DNA of 64,000 nucleotides from an uncultured Mediterraneibacter sp. GTDB taxonomy: Bacteria; Bacillota; Clostridia; Lachnospirales; Lachnospiraceae. The notes under the pieces were generated by a model. It saw only the letters and a list, made by a program, of their open reading frames with translations, was not told the origin of the DNA and did no database searches. Position numbers and translations under genes: made by a program. Positions within the stretch are counted from its first letter, which is position 1. Each line of letters begins with the position of its first letter. Positions 35,948 through 44,174 of the stretch are shown piece after piece. The DNA is taken from positions 1 through 64,000 of the forward strand of contig CALWLJ010000016.1 in NCBI GenBank assembly GCA_944381495.1, in the 5' to 3' direction.

Positions 35948-36260
35948 GATCTTTTTCCTCCTTTAAGCATCTTTGTAACGTTACCGTTACTTTTTTCTGT
36001 GTTTTTGTAACGCATCATCCCGGCCGCTTCCGCATAGGATCGGTGCAGAGATTTCACAGCTTTCCTGATCATAAGAAGATTTTCCTTCCGAAAGGATCCA
36101 TTTTCTTATGTTCCTGCTGAGATATCTTTGCGGCCGGTTCCTGCGTCCGCTTCCGTTCGTCTGTGTTACGCTAATAGTATATGGAGTGAAAAATAAATTA
36201 CTCTGGAAATTCATAGCAGATTTTCAACAGGCAGATTCCTATGTTTCAGGCAGATCTCTT

Positions 36261-37058
36261 TTAGCTGTCTCTGCGTCTCCAGCTCATTTCCAATTCCTTT
36301 TGCCCTGTTTCTTCATCCATCTGTTCTCTCTTGACAGTAAATCCTTCTCTCTCATAAAAACGGATTGCCCTGTCATTAGACTCATACACATGGAGGGTCA
36401 GATTTTCCCGGTCCTTTTTCGCACAGTCAAGAAGCCGGCTGCCGATCCCACAAGACCGTAGATCCTCTCTTACGAAAACTCCTGCGATATAGTCGCCGTC
36501 CAGGCCGATAAAGCCGCCGATATGACCGTTAGTCTCAAAAACATAGACTTCCGCCTCCCGGATTGCATCCTGAACATTTCCATAGTGGCTCTTCCAGTAA
36601 GCCTCCGGAACGAATGAGTGGGCCTGAAGATTTCCATTAAGCCACAGGTCCATAACTTCCGTCAGATCACCGATTTCAAATCTGCGGATACCGAAGCCTG
36701 TAACATCCTGGCTGCCGGATACATGATCATTCCCGCTCCTTTTCACTTTCGGACTGAAGTGGACCCACAGTTCAAGTATGATCACACCGCCGAGTATCAT
36801 CACGACCGCTATGTTCACCAGATACACTGCACGCAGGAGCTCAGACAATATAGACAGAATACACGCGGCAAAGCATACAAACAGAAAGGATCCTACAGCG
36901 CGGCAAAGCACTTTTTCGTTATATCTGCTCTTTTCTCTGTCAGACATCATATTATATCCGGCTATAAACCAGGCGCATTTTCCGCGGCACAGACTGACCG
37001 CCAGCACAAGTATAAGCACAGCCAGAACAGACACTACAATATATTCCCACTGTTCCAT
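36261..37058 (-). CDS. DUF3784 membrane domain fused to GNAT acetyltransferase
   Basis: 265 residues. The first 100 hold three membrane helices (IVVSVLAVLILVLAVSL, AVGSFLFVCFAACILSIL, LVNIAVVMILGGVIIL) and the GYNMMSDREKSRYNEKVLCR segment of DUF3784. Residues 120-265 are a GNAT domain similar to YjaB, with the acetyl-CoA loop VREDLRSCGIGSRLLDCAK and HVYESNDRAIRFYEREGF. The two parts are usually separate proteins. The enzyme would sit on the inner membrane face; substrate unknown. AGGAGG precedes the ATG. Confidence 0.85.
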   Translation of the reverse strand: MEQWEYIVVSVLAVLILVLAVSLCRGKCAWFIAGYNMMSDREKSRYNEKVLCRAVGSFLFVCFAACILSILSELLRAVYLVNIAVVMILGGVIILELWVHFSPKVKRSGNDHVSGSQDVTGFGIRRFEIGDLTEVMDLWLNGNLQAHSFVPEAYWKSHYGNVQDAIREAEVYVFETNGHIGGFIGLDGDYIAGVFVREDLRSCGIGSRLLDCAKKDRENLTLHVYESNDRAIRFYEREGFTVKREQMDEETGQKELEMSWRRRDS

Positions 37059-37140
37059 TGGACACCTCCTTCAATCTTTATATGATAATCATCCTTTATA
37101 CACTGATCATCTGTCATAAATACCGCAATATTTTCCAGTA

Positions 37141-39201
37141 TTACAGCGTTGCCTCCAGGTTCTGATCTGTAATATATTTTTCCAGTGCCATGGCAAGCTT
37201 CCTGTTCTCCGGATCCTTCAGCTCCGGATCCTCTCTCAGCAGTTCCCCTGCCTCCTCCGCCGCCTGGCGCAGGATAGCGTTGTCCTGGAATACATCGCCC
37301 AGCTTGAAATCCATGATGCCGCTCTGCCGGATGCCGAACAGATCCCCCGGGCCACGCAGTCTCAGATCCTCGCCTGCAATAAAAAATCCGTCATTCGAAT
37401 GATTCAGGATATCCAGCCTCTCCTTTGTCTCCTTTGACTTCGATGAAGTCATAAAGATACAGTACGACTGATATTTTCCGCGGCCAACTCTGCCCCTGAG
37501 CTGATGGAGCTGGGCCAGGCCGAAGCGTTCCGCATTCTCTATCATGATCACAGTTGCATTCGGCACATCAATCCCCACTTCCACGACTGTTGTGGACACA
37601 AGGATCTGAATCTCATTTTTCCCGAAAGCTTCCATAATCTCATCTTTTTCCTGCTGTTTCATCTTCCCGTGGAGATATCCGGTCCGGATCTGAGGGCCCA
37701 TCACCTCGGAGATCGTCTCATGGTAGTCCAGTACATTTTCCGCTTCCATACTTTCACTTTCTTCTACCATAGGGCAGATGATATAGCACTGCCGGCCGTT
37801 CATAACCTGCTTTTTCATAAAATTGTAAGCGGTATCACGGTATCCGGTATCTACCACACAGTTTTTGATAGGAAGACGGTTCTTCGGCATTTCATCAATA
37901 ACAGAAATATCCAGATCTCCGTACAGGATGATAGCCAGAGTCCTCGGAATCGGTGTAGCGCTCATGACAAGGATATGGGGTGTTCTTCCCTTTCCTGCCA
38001 GTGCCTCTCTCTGACGGACTCCAAACCTGTGCTGTTCATCCGTGACTACAAGCGCCAGATCCTTATAAATCACTTTATCCTGTATGAGGGCATGAGTTCC
38101 GATAACGATAGAAACCTCCCCCTCCGAAATACGGGCGTAGGCTTCCCGTTTCTGTGCAGCAGTCATAGATCCGGTCAGCAGTTCCGCTTTCAGAGGAATA
38201 CCGTACTGCTCAAGCATACCGGAAATATTCTCATAATGCTGCCTTGCCAGCACCTCGGTCGGCGCCATAAGCGCTCCCTGATATCCGTTCAATCCTGCAA
38301 GAAGAAGGGCGAGGAAAGCAACGATTGTCTTACCTGATCCTACATCTCCCTGAACCAGCCTGGACATGACATGCTCTCCCTGCATATCCCTTTTTATTTC
38401 CTGCCATACTTTAGTCTGAGCCCCGGTCAGTTCATAAGGCAGTTCCTGCAGAAAACGGTCAATTTCCGGACAGTCAGAGAAAGAAAAACTGTTTCCGGCC
38501 CGTTTTCCGCTGTCCCGCAGTCTCCGCAGAGACAAAACAAAGAGGAAAAATTCTTCAAAAACAAACCGTCTTCTTGCAGCTGCGAACGCCTCCTTGCTTT
38601 CCGGAAAATGGATCTCATTCAGAGCCTGACGATAGGGCACAAACCCATATTTTCTGTCATACCGCGCAGGAAGAACAGAGCCTGCAGGATCTGCAGCCTG
38701 CAGCGCCTGCCTTACCGCTTTTATGACAGCATTATTCGTAAGCCCCGCTGTCAATGTATAGACCGGCTGCATGGAATTTCTCTTTTCCTCGTATTTGGAC
38801 GCCGGGTAATAAATCTCCGGATGCTCCATGACAAGCCCGTCTTTTCTGCGGACTACACGTCCTCTCAGGATCAGGATACCGCCTCCGGAAAGCGTATTTC
38901 TCAGAAAAGGCATACGGAACCAGATTACCTTAATCGTTCCGGTAAGATCCTTCAGATATAATGTGGTGACCTGCAGCTTCCTGTTCGCAGAAACCTGTAT
39001 TCGCCCAAATACACTGCCGGATATGGTATTAATTTTCCCTTCTTCCGCCTCCCCGATGGAGACCGGATCTTCGAATATCTCATATGTCCTGGGATAATAG
39101 CGGATCAGATCCCTTACAGTCCGCACGTCCAGACGGCGAAAAAGTTCCTCTGTTTTTGCGCCGATTCCTTTCAGCTCCCCTATGCTGCTTCTTTCATTCA
39201 T
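37141..39201 (-). CDS. recG: ATP-dependent DNA helicase RecG
   Basis: 686 residues, the normal RecG length. The N-terminal wedge/OB domain (about 1-230) contains GKINTISGSVFGRIQV. Helicase motifs are Walker A VQGDVGSGKT, the DEQH box VVTDEQHRFG, SATPIPRT and the C-terminal QLHQLRGRVGRG. RecG remodels stalled replication forks and Holliday junctions. Its place after yloU and fakA is standard for this group. Confidence 0.97.
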   Translation of the reverse strand: MNERSSIGELKGIGAKTEELFRRLDVRTVRDLIRYYPRTYEIFEDPVSIGEAEEGKINTISGSVFGRIQVSANRKLQVTTLYLKDLTGTIKVIWFRMPFLRNTLSGGGILILRGRVVRRKDGLVMEHPEIYYPASKYEEKRNSMQPVYTLTAGLTNNAVIKAVRQALQAADPAGSVLPARYDRKYGFVPYRQALNEIHFPESKEAFAAARRRFVFEEFFLFVLSLRRLRDSGKRAGNSFSFSDCPEIDRFLQELPYELTGAQTKVWQEIKRDMQGEHVMSRLVQGDVGSGKTIVAFLALLLAGLNGYQGALMAPTEVLARQHYENISGMLEQYGIPLKAELLTGSMTAAQKREAYARISEGEVSIVIGTHALIQDKVIYKDLALVVTDEQHRFGVRQREALAGKGRTPHILVMSATPIPRTLAIILYGDLDISVIDEMPKNRLPIKNCVVDTGYRDTAYNFMKKQVMNGRQCYIICPMVEESESMEAENVLDYHETISEVMGPQIRTGYLHGKMKQQEKDEIMEAFGKNEIQILVSTTVVEVGIDVPNATVIMIENAERFGLAQLHQLRGRVGRGKYQSYCIFMTSSKSKETKERLDILNHSNDGFFIAGEDLRLRGPGDLFGIRQSGIMDFKLGDVFQDNAILRQAAEEAGELLREDPELKDPENRKLAMALEKYITDQNLEATL

Positions 39202-39281
39202 ACTGTATTTCCCGCCTCCCGGTATACTTGTTTATATTATACTTCCTGCCTCCGGCATTTTGCATGCATACTCAGTATAGG

Positions 39282-39323
39282 AAAGAAAAGCAGGACACTT
39301 CCGTCCAGGAAAGCGTCCTGCTC
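39282..39323 (-). terminator. Terminator after fakA
   Basis: AGCAGGAC and GTCCTGCT form a perfect 8-bp stem with further inner pairing (GCTTTCC/GGAAGT), followed by TTTCTTTCC on the minus strand. It lies about 30 bases after the fakA stop and before recG. Confidence 0.75.
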
Positions 39324-39353
39324 TCTGCTGTAACCTATATCTTGTCCTGCCTC

Positions 39354-41027
39354 CTATTCTACGGAAAGCACATAGTAATAAATCGGCTGTCCGCCGGAAT
39401 GAACATCCACATCCACATCCGGATACGCCTCTTCTACTTTATGAGCGAATGCTTCTGCATCCTCTTCACGGACATCCTGGCCGTAATACAGACTGATCAG
39501 TTCTGAGTCATCATCTACCAGCTGTTCAAGCATTTCCTTCGTTGTCTCTTCCACAGACTGTCCTACTGCAAGGATTCCTTTATCGCCGATTCCCATGATA
39601 TCGCCCTCATGAATTTCCTTATCATCAATATGCGTATCACGTACCGCATAGGTGACCTGCCCGGTTTTTACATTTGCGATTCCATCTTTCATCGCATCGA
39701 TATTTGTATCTATATCTGCTTCCGGCATATAGCTGATCACTGCAGTAATCCCCTGAGGAACTGTCTTTGTCGGGATCACGATGATATCTTTATCTTTTGT
39801 CAGTGTCTGAGCCTGGTTTGCCGCCATAATGATATTTTTATTATTAGGAAGGATAAAAATATGGTCGGCATTCACCTGATCAATCGCATTCAGCATATCA
39901 TCTGTACTGGGATTCATTGTCTGACCGCCTTCGATAATATAATCCACACCCAGTTCCCGGAATATTTCATTCATACCATCTCCAATGGACACGGCAATAA
40001 ACCCGACAGCCTTGCGCGGCTCTTTCTTTTTCTTTTCTTCTTCCGCTTTCGCCTGCTGAGCAGCAACCTTCTCAGCATCCCGTATCAGCTTCTCATGATG
40101 CTCCTCGCGCATATTGTCAATCTTCATTCTTGACAGCTGTCCATATGTGAGAGCCTTCTGGATTGCAAGCCCCGGATCATTGGTATGAACATGAATCTTC
40201 ACAATATCATCATCAGCCACACATACAATGGAGTCGCCGATAGATTCCAGATAAGCCTTGAACTCGGTCTCATCTTTCTCTGTAAACGGCTTCTCTGTCA
40301 TAATGATGAATTCTGTACAATAGCCAAATTTGATATCCGTCTCTTTCTGCTCGGAAGGCTTAACCATAGTAGTTCCGCCTCCGGCTCCCACTGCAGTATA
40401 ATCAATCTCTTTTCCGGCAAATGCGTCATAAGCGCCGTGAAGGACTTCGATCAGCCCCTGTCCGCCGGAATCAACCACACCTGCTTCTTTCAGGACCGGG
40501 AGCATATCCGGCGTCTGCGCCAGCACCTCTTCCCCGTAACGAATGATCTCCGGAAGAAAGATTTCCAGATCTTCCGTCGTCTCCGCCAGTTCCTGTGCCT
40601 TCTGGGAAATTCCCTTCGCCACAGTCAGGATCGTACCTTCCTTCGGTTTCATAACAGCCTTATACGCTGTAGCCGTAGCTCGTTCGCAGGCTTTGGCAAG
40701 AATATTGACGTCAAGTTCCTGATAATCCCGTATCTCCTTTGTAAATCCCCGGAGAAGCTGAGAAAGGATCACACCGGAGTTTCCTCTGGCGCCTCTTAAT
40801 GAGCCGGAAGAAATTGCTTTTGCCATGGAAAGCATGTCCGGCTCTTCGATCGAATTCACCTCTTTTGCCGCTGACATAATCGTAAGCGTCATATTTGTAC
40901 CCGTATCCCCATCCGGGACAGGAAATACATTCAGTTCATTGATAAGCTCTTTCTTCGCTTCAAGATTTGCAGCTCCGGCAAGAAACATCTTGCGGAACAT
41001 TACCGTATCTATTGTTTTAACAGCCAC
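39354..41027 (-). CDS. fakA: DAK2-domain fatty acid kinase subunit (FakA/YloV)
   Basis: 557 residues from the GTG eight bases after AAGGAGG, giving VAVKTIDTVMFRKMFLAGAA as the true N-terminus; an ATG seven codons upstream overlaps the site. The DAK2 (DhaL-like) ATP-binding domain fills about 1-200 with FPVPDGDTGTNMTLT. A middle segment and a C-terminal DegV-like linker domain follow (HIFILPNNKNIIMAANQA). FakA phosphorylates fatty acids bound to a FakB (DegV) partner for phospholipid synthesis. No FakB gene is in the window. It overlaps nothing but follows yloU closely. Confidence 0.92.
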   Translation of the reverse strand: MAVKTIDTVMFRKMFLAGAANLEAKKELINELNVFPVPDGDTGTNMTLTIMSAAKEVNSIEEPDMLSMAKAISSGSLRGARGNSGVILSQLLRGFTKEIRDYQELDVNILAKACERATATAYKAVMKPKEGTILTVAKGISQKAQELAETTEDLEIFLPEIIRYGEEVLAQTPDMLPVLKEAGVVDSGGQGLIEVLHGAYDAFAGKEIDYTAVGAGGGTTMVKPSEQKETDIKFGYCTEFIIMTEKPFTEKDETEFKAYLESIGDSIVCVADDDIVKIHVHTNDPGLAIQKALTYGQLSRMKIDNMREEHHEKLIRDAEKVAAQQAKAEEEKKKKEPRKAVGFIAVSIGDGMNEIFRELGVDYIIEGGQTMNPSTDDMLNAIDQVNADHIFILPNNKNIIMAANQAQTLTKDKDIIVIPTKTVPQGITAVISYMPEADIDTNIDAMKDGIANVKTGQVTYAVRDTHIDDKEIHEGDIMGIGDKGILAVGQSVEETTKEMLEQLVDDDSELISLYYGQDVREEDAEAFAHKVEEAYPDVDVDVHSGGQPIYYYVLSVE

Positions 41028-41040
41028 GTCAGGGTCCTCC

Positions 41041-41400
41041 TTAATCAATCACTCTCACACCTTCAACGAAGATGTTAATTTTATCTACCTTCATGCCGGT
41101 AAACTCTTCCACCTTATATTTTACATTGCTCATAAGGTTGTCAGAAACAGAAAGAATATTCACTCCATAGGAGACTATGACATGAAAGTTTAATGTGAGG
41201 GTGTTCTCATCTGAGATCTCGACCTGAATCCCATGTGTCAGGCTGTCTCTCTTCAAAAGGCGCACCAGTCCATCTTTCATATTCACCGCGGCCATCCCCA
41301 CAATACCGAAACACTCAACCGCGACCGACCCTGCATACTTGGCGATCACCTCAGGATTAACAGTAATAATTCCGAGATCCGTGCTCATGCTTCCTTTCAT
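41041..41400 (-). CDS. Asp23/Gls24 family protein YloU
   Basis: 119 residues of the Asp23 family: GIITVNPEVIAKYAGSVAVE, the GIVGMAAVNMKDG loop and YKVEEFTGMKVDKINIFVEGV. Family members form membrane-associated or cell-envelope-stress-related assemblies. It lies directly before fakA, its usual partner, and behind a good promoter (41452-41480). Confidence 0.93.
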   Translation of the reverse strand: MKGSMSTDLGIITVNPEVIAKYAGSVAVECFGIVGMAAVNMKDGLVRLLKRDSLTHGIQVEISDENTLTLNFHVIVSYGVNILSVSDNLMSNVKYKVEEFTGMKVDKINIFVEGVRVID

Positions 41401-41451
41401 AATATATTACCTCCAGTTCTCTAATTGGATTCTTCCACAAATAACATGATT

Positions 41452-41480
41452 ATTATACTATCTCTTCGAAATATTTACAA
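41452..41480 (-). promoter_or_regulatory. Promoter of yloU-fakA
   Basis: TTGTAA (41475-41480) and TATAAT (41452-41457) with a 17-base spacer on the minus strand, divergent from the rpmB promoter 40 bases away. Confidence 0.8.
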
Positions 41481-41521
41481 CAAAGGATTCATTTTTTGTT
41501 TTACTTTTTATAAAAAAATAC

Positions 41522-41550
41522 TTGCATTAGTATTATCTTTCTGCTAGAAT
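41522..41550 (+). promoter_or_regulatory. rpmB promoter
   Basis: TTGCAT (41522-41527) and TAGAAT (41545-41550) with a 17-base spacer on the plus strand, about 50 bases before the rpmB start. Confidence 0.75.
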
Positions 41551-41601
41551 ATCATTGTTATGAGTCTAAATGACCAGTTCAGATTGTTAGGAGGTGCAGT
41601 C

Positions 41602-41787
41602 ATGGCTAAATGTGCTATTTGTGAAAAGGGTGCTCACTTTGGAAACAGCGTAAGCCACTCTCATAGAAAAACACCGAAAATGTGGAAATCAAATGTGAAG
41701 TCCGTTAGAGTAAAGACAGAAGGCGGATCCAAAAAGATGTATGTTTGTACATCATGCTTAAAGTCAGGACGCGTAGAACGTGCCTAA
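41602..41787 (+). CDS. rpmB: 50S ribosomal protein L28
   Basis: 61 residues from MAKCAICEKGAHFGNSVSHS, with TTAGGAGG seven bases before the ATG; a start 14 codons upstream is rejected. HRKTPKMWKSNVKSVRV is the rRNA-binding core. Both cysteine pairs (CAIC and CTSC) are present, so this is the zinc-binding form. It is monocistronic and ends in a very long terminator hairpin. Confidence 0.97.
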   Translation: MAKCAICEKGAHFGNSVSHSHRKTPKMWKSNVKSVRVKTEGGSKKMYVCTSCLKSGRVERA

Positions 41788-41801
41788 TCGTTCAGACGTG
41801 C

Positions 41802-41862
41802 ACGAAGAAAAATAAAAGATCGATGCAAGCTTGCTTGTAATCGGTCTTTTATTTTTCTTCGT
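41802..41862. terminator. 61-base bidirectional terminator after rpmB
   Basis: An almost perfect hairpin: ACGAAGAAAAATAAAAGA pairs fully with TCTTTTATTTTTCTTCGT, then TCGAT/ATCGG and CAAGC/GCTTG close the tip. The A-rich left arm and T-rich right arm give a T tract on either strand. It overlaps the first copy of the tandem repeat. Confidence 0.85.
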
Positions 41863-42071
41863 ATAGGGCGGGACGCCCTCAGCGAGATGCAGCGATAGCG
41901 GAATCGAGCTGCACGGCTGAACGGTTATACCTCCCGTACTGCATGCCGATGCAAGCTTGCTTGTAATCGGCTTTTTATCTTCTTTCATATAGGGCGGAAC
42001 GCCCTCAGCGAGATGCAGCGATAGCGGAATCGAGCTGCACGGCTGAAGGGTTTACCTCCTGTAATACGATG
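41821..42071. repeat. Tandem repeat, two 126-base copies, structured
   Basis: Copy 1 (41821-41946) and copy 2 (41947-about 42071) are nearly identical; the 45 bases from CGCCCTCAGCGAG to CACGGCTGAA match without change. Each copy has a terminator-like hairpin (CGAT, CAAGC/GCTTG, ATCGG), a small hairpin AGGGCG/CGCCCT and a larger one pairing CAGC/GCTG, TGCAGC/GCTGCA and GAT/ATC. The base of the first hairpin differs between copies but keeps pairing. It codes for nothing credible. Confidence 0.8.
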
Positions 42072-42209
42072 CTAACAGCAGAACAGCTTATACCCTGCCG
42101 CCAGACATATCACTGTCAATATCACGCCCCAGACAATCTCCGAAAGCAGCATCATGATGATCATACCGACTGCAATCCAGAAAAGAGCAAAGCCACAGAC
42201 TTTTTTCAT
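42072..42209 (-). CDS. Small 45-residue membrane protein
   Basis: An ATG at 42209-42207 with GGAAG upstream opens a 45-codon frame: MKKVCGFALFWIAVGMIIMM, then LLSEIVWGVILTVICLAAGY and KLFCC. It forms two membrane helices with a short turn. This resembles short MKK..G....F..GM proteins common in Lachnospiraceae genomes, function unknown. It lies on the same strand as gerW, 67 bases downstream of it. Confidence 0.65.
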   Translation of the reverse strand: MKKVCGFALFWIAVGMIIMMLLSEIVWGVILTVICLAAGYKLFCC

Positions 42210-42276
42210 TTATACCACTTCCGGGATATATCCGATTCATTATATTATATTCACCAAAATTTTTATCATGACACCA

Positions 42277-42675
42277 TCAATCATTTTCCTGAGAATCAAG
42301 AATGTCTTTTACCTGCTTTTCTGTCATGCGGTCATCTTTATCCGCTGTGAACCGGTCGATCACATCCGGAACCATGTCAAGGATTTTAGTGATCATATCC
42401 TGATTTTTAATGTTCACAAGCCGTGTTTTTCCATCCTGAATCACGATCACAGCACTGGGAGAGATTCTTCCTCCGATTCCTCCGAGTCCCTTGTCTTTCT
42501 TCTCTGCCGAAAAAGCTCCTGCCCCCATCCCGAAGGATACATCTACAAGCGGAAGAATGATCGTCCCGTTAATGTGGATTGCTTCTCCCACAACTGTCTT
42601 TGACGATACAACACCGTCCATTCCCTTGAAGAGAGATTCCACTGTTTCTCTGAAATTATTGTTTCCGTCAGCCAT
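42277..42675 (-). CDS. GerW family sporulation protein (YtfJ)
   Basis: 132 residues from MADGNNNFRETVESLFKGMD; AGGAGG lies eight bases upstream, whereas an ATG two codons earlier and a GTG seven codons earlier fit it poorly. Family features are KTVVGEAIHINGTIILPLVD, FGMGAGAF and SAVIVIQDGKTRLVNI. GerW proteins are linked to spore germination in Bacillus. It follows the DUF2953 gene, its usual neighbour in clostridia. Confidence 0.9.
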   Translation of the reverse strand: MADGNNNFRETVESLFKGMDGVVSSKTVVGEAIHINGTIILPLVDVSFGMGAGAFSAEKKDKGLGGIGGRISPSAVIVIQDGKTRLVNIKNQDMITKILDMVPDVIDRFTADKDDRMTEKQVKDILDSQEND

Positions 42676-42696
42676 CTTCATTTCCTCCTGTGACAC

Positions 42697-43725
42697 TTAT
42701 AGTCTGAATTTTCTGATATGCCCGAACGTCGTACGGACATTTTTATCCAACAACATATTCCACACAAAAATAAACGCATATAATATTCTGAACTTTCCCT
42801 CGGCATATATTCTTCCTCTGAATACTCTGCGTTCAAAATCAGGATGTATATCCGTATATTCCCCGATCATAGGATAAACCATACTCAGCCATGCCAGAAT
42901 ATATCCTGTATAAGCCGGATCCTTGCAGCCGAATGTTATGTCAGCTTCAAGACGGGAAGGCCTGAGAAATCGAAAAAATCTTCTTATCTCCCTGAGCAGC
43001 CGGGAAAATGCCTTCTTATGGATTTCATTTGTAATAAATACCTCCAGACGTTCTCTCTTTCTGTCCAGCGATTTTATCTTATCACAAATCTTCCGAAATG
43101 TATATTTGATCTTCTCGACCCACTTTTTTATCCTGCCGACCAGAGTCTCGTCCTTTTCACTGGACTTCTTCGGCTTTTCAGATACTTTTACAGCTTTTTC
43201 CGCATTTTGTTTTCCGGAAGCCGCCTTTTCTTTTTGGATATTTTCTGTTTTTGTATCCTCTCCGTCCGGCTTGCTTGCCGTTATCTCTGCTGCAGGCGGC
43301 TTTCGATTCTCTTCCCTTCTTTTCTCTTCTTTCGTGCTGTCTGATCCGGTTGACTTCGCCGCCTTCAGATTATCTGTGCCAATTGATTTTCGCTCCCTCA
43401 CAGCCTCTGCTCCGGTCAATTTCGATCTCTTCTCGGTGTCTGATCCGCCTGTTTCGTTCCTCTCACTTCCGAATCGTTTCCAACCTGCACGGAAATGCCA
43501 TCTGAAGTCTCCGTTTTCAAAGAAGAACTCCCCCGAAAATAAATGAAACAGCCAGTGGAATCCCGCCTCACCTTCCAGGCTCTCCAGCGTCTCTCCAGCA
43601 GAAAGCCGGACTCTGTAACATAGAGGCGAAAAGATCAGAAACGCAGCGGCCAGGAGCAGCAGTCCCAGCAGGATCAATATGATCAGTCCGATTATTTTTA
43701 AAATCAGCAACAATATATGTAACAT
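42697..43725 (-). CDS. DUF2953 domain membrane protein
   Basis: 342 residues. An N-terminal membrane helix (LLLILKIIGLIILILLGLLL) leads into LIFSPLCYRVRLSAGE, the DUF2953 start. Residues 90-180 form a long, charged, low-complexity linker rich in Lys, Glu and Ser. The C-terminal part (RRFFRFLRPSRLEADITFG, DPAYTGYILAWLSMVYP) completes the domain. Function unknown; the conserved pairing with GerW suggests a role in sporulation. Its start shares a base with the upstream stop. Confidence 0.88.
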   Translation of the reverse strand: MLHILLLILKIIGLIILILLGLLLLAAAFLIFSPLCYRVRLSAGETLESLEGEAGFHWLFHLFSGEFFFENGDFRWHFRAGWKRFGSERNETGGSDTEKRSKLTGAEAVRERKSIGTDNLKAAKSTGSDSTKEEKRREENRKPPAAEITASKPDGEDTKTENIQKEKAASGKQNAEKAVKVSEKPKKSSEKDETLVGRIKKWVEKIKYTFRKICDKIKSLDRKRERLEVFITNEIHKKAFSRLLREIRRFFRFLRPSRLEADITFGCKDPAYTGYILAWLSMVYPMIGEYTDIHPDFERRVFRGRIYAEGKFRILYAFIFVWNMLLDKNVRTTFGHIRKFRL

Positions 43726-44075
43726 TATCTTTCCCGCTCCGTCTCCTCGAATTCTTCCTGCCGGATCTGTATATAGCGTCTCAGGTAAGCGTCTCCGGTC
43801 TCCTGATATACCTTCCCGGTAATATCATGCACGATCTGCAGAGCTTCACCATATCCGTCAGCGATCCCTATGACAAAAAGCTCACTGTTGTCAAATATAT
43901 GCTGACGGAGCAGAATCCCCTGAAAGAACTCCAGATTATTCTGCTCTCCCTGTGAAAGCGTTATAATATACGTATCCGGAAATATCTTATTCTTTTTTAT
44001 TCTTTCCATAATCTGCCGCTTTTTATTCTTCCAGCATTCGCTGATATAGAGATCGCAGAAAAATTTCACCTGCAT
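43725..44075 (-). CDS. Conserved hypothetical protein
   Basis: 116 residues, soluble, with a basic N-terminal part containing two cysteines (FFCDLYISECWKNKKRQIME) and alpha/beta sequence after it (TYIITLSQGEQNNLEFFQGI, FVIGIADGYGEALQIVHDI). The end is very acidic and charged. I do not recognise a family. It joins directly to the DUF2953 gene and so likely shares its function or regulation. Confidence 0.75.
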   Translation of the reverse strand: MQVKFFCDLYISECWKNKKRQIMERIKKNKIFPDTYIITLSQGEQNNLEFFQGILLRQHIFDNSELFVIGIADGYGEALQIVHDITGKVYQETGDAYLRRYIQIRQEEFEETERER

Positions 44076-44174
44076 AATTTCATTTCCTCCGCATCCGAAG
44101 AAAACAGACCCACGACAGCCTGATTTCGGGATATGATACTTTTAAGTATTCGTCTGTTTGTCCGCATTCAGATA

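Noticed and set aside
35987..36214. A 75-codon minus-strand frame in the gap before the SASP gene
   Set aside because: No ribosome site and no protein-like composition; the 313-base gap 35948-36260 shows only a leader, a weak inverted repeat near 36070-36108 and no gene.
41764..41988. A 74-codon minus-strand frame
   Set aside because: It reads through the tandem repeat; its protein contains the repeat twice (PITSKLAS) and has no start site. It is a typical spurious prediction from this repeat.
41821..42071. CRISPR array
   Set aside because: Only two copies in direct tandem, no spacers and no cas genes.
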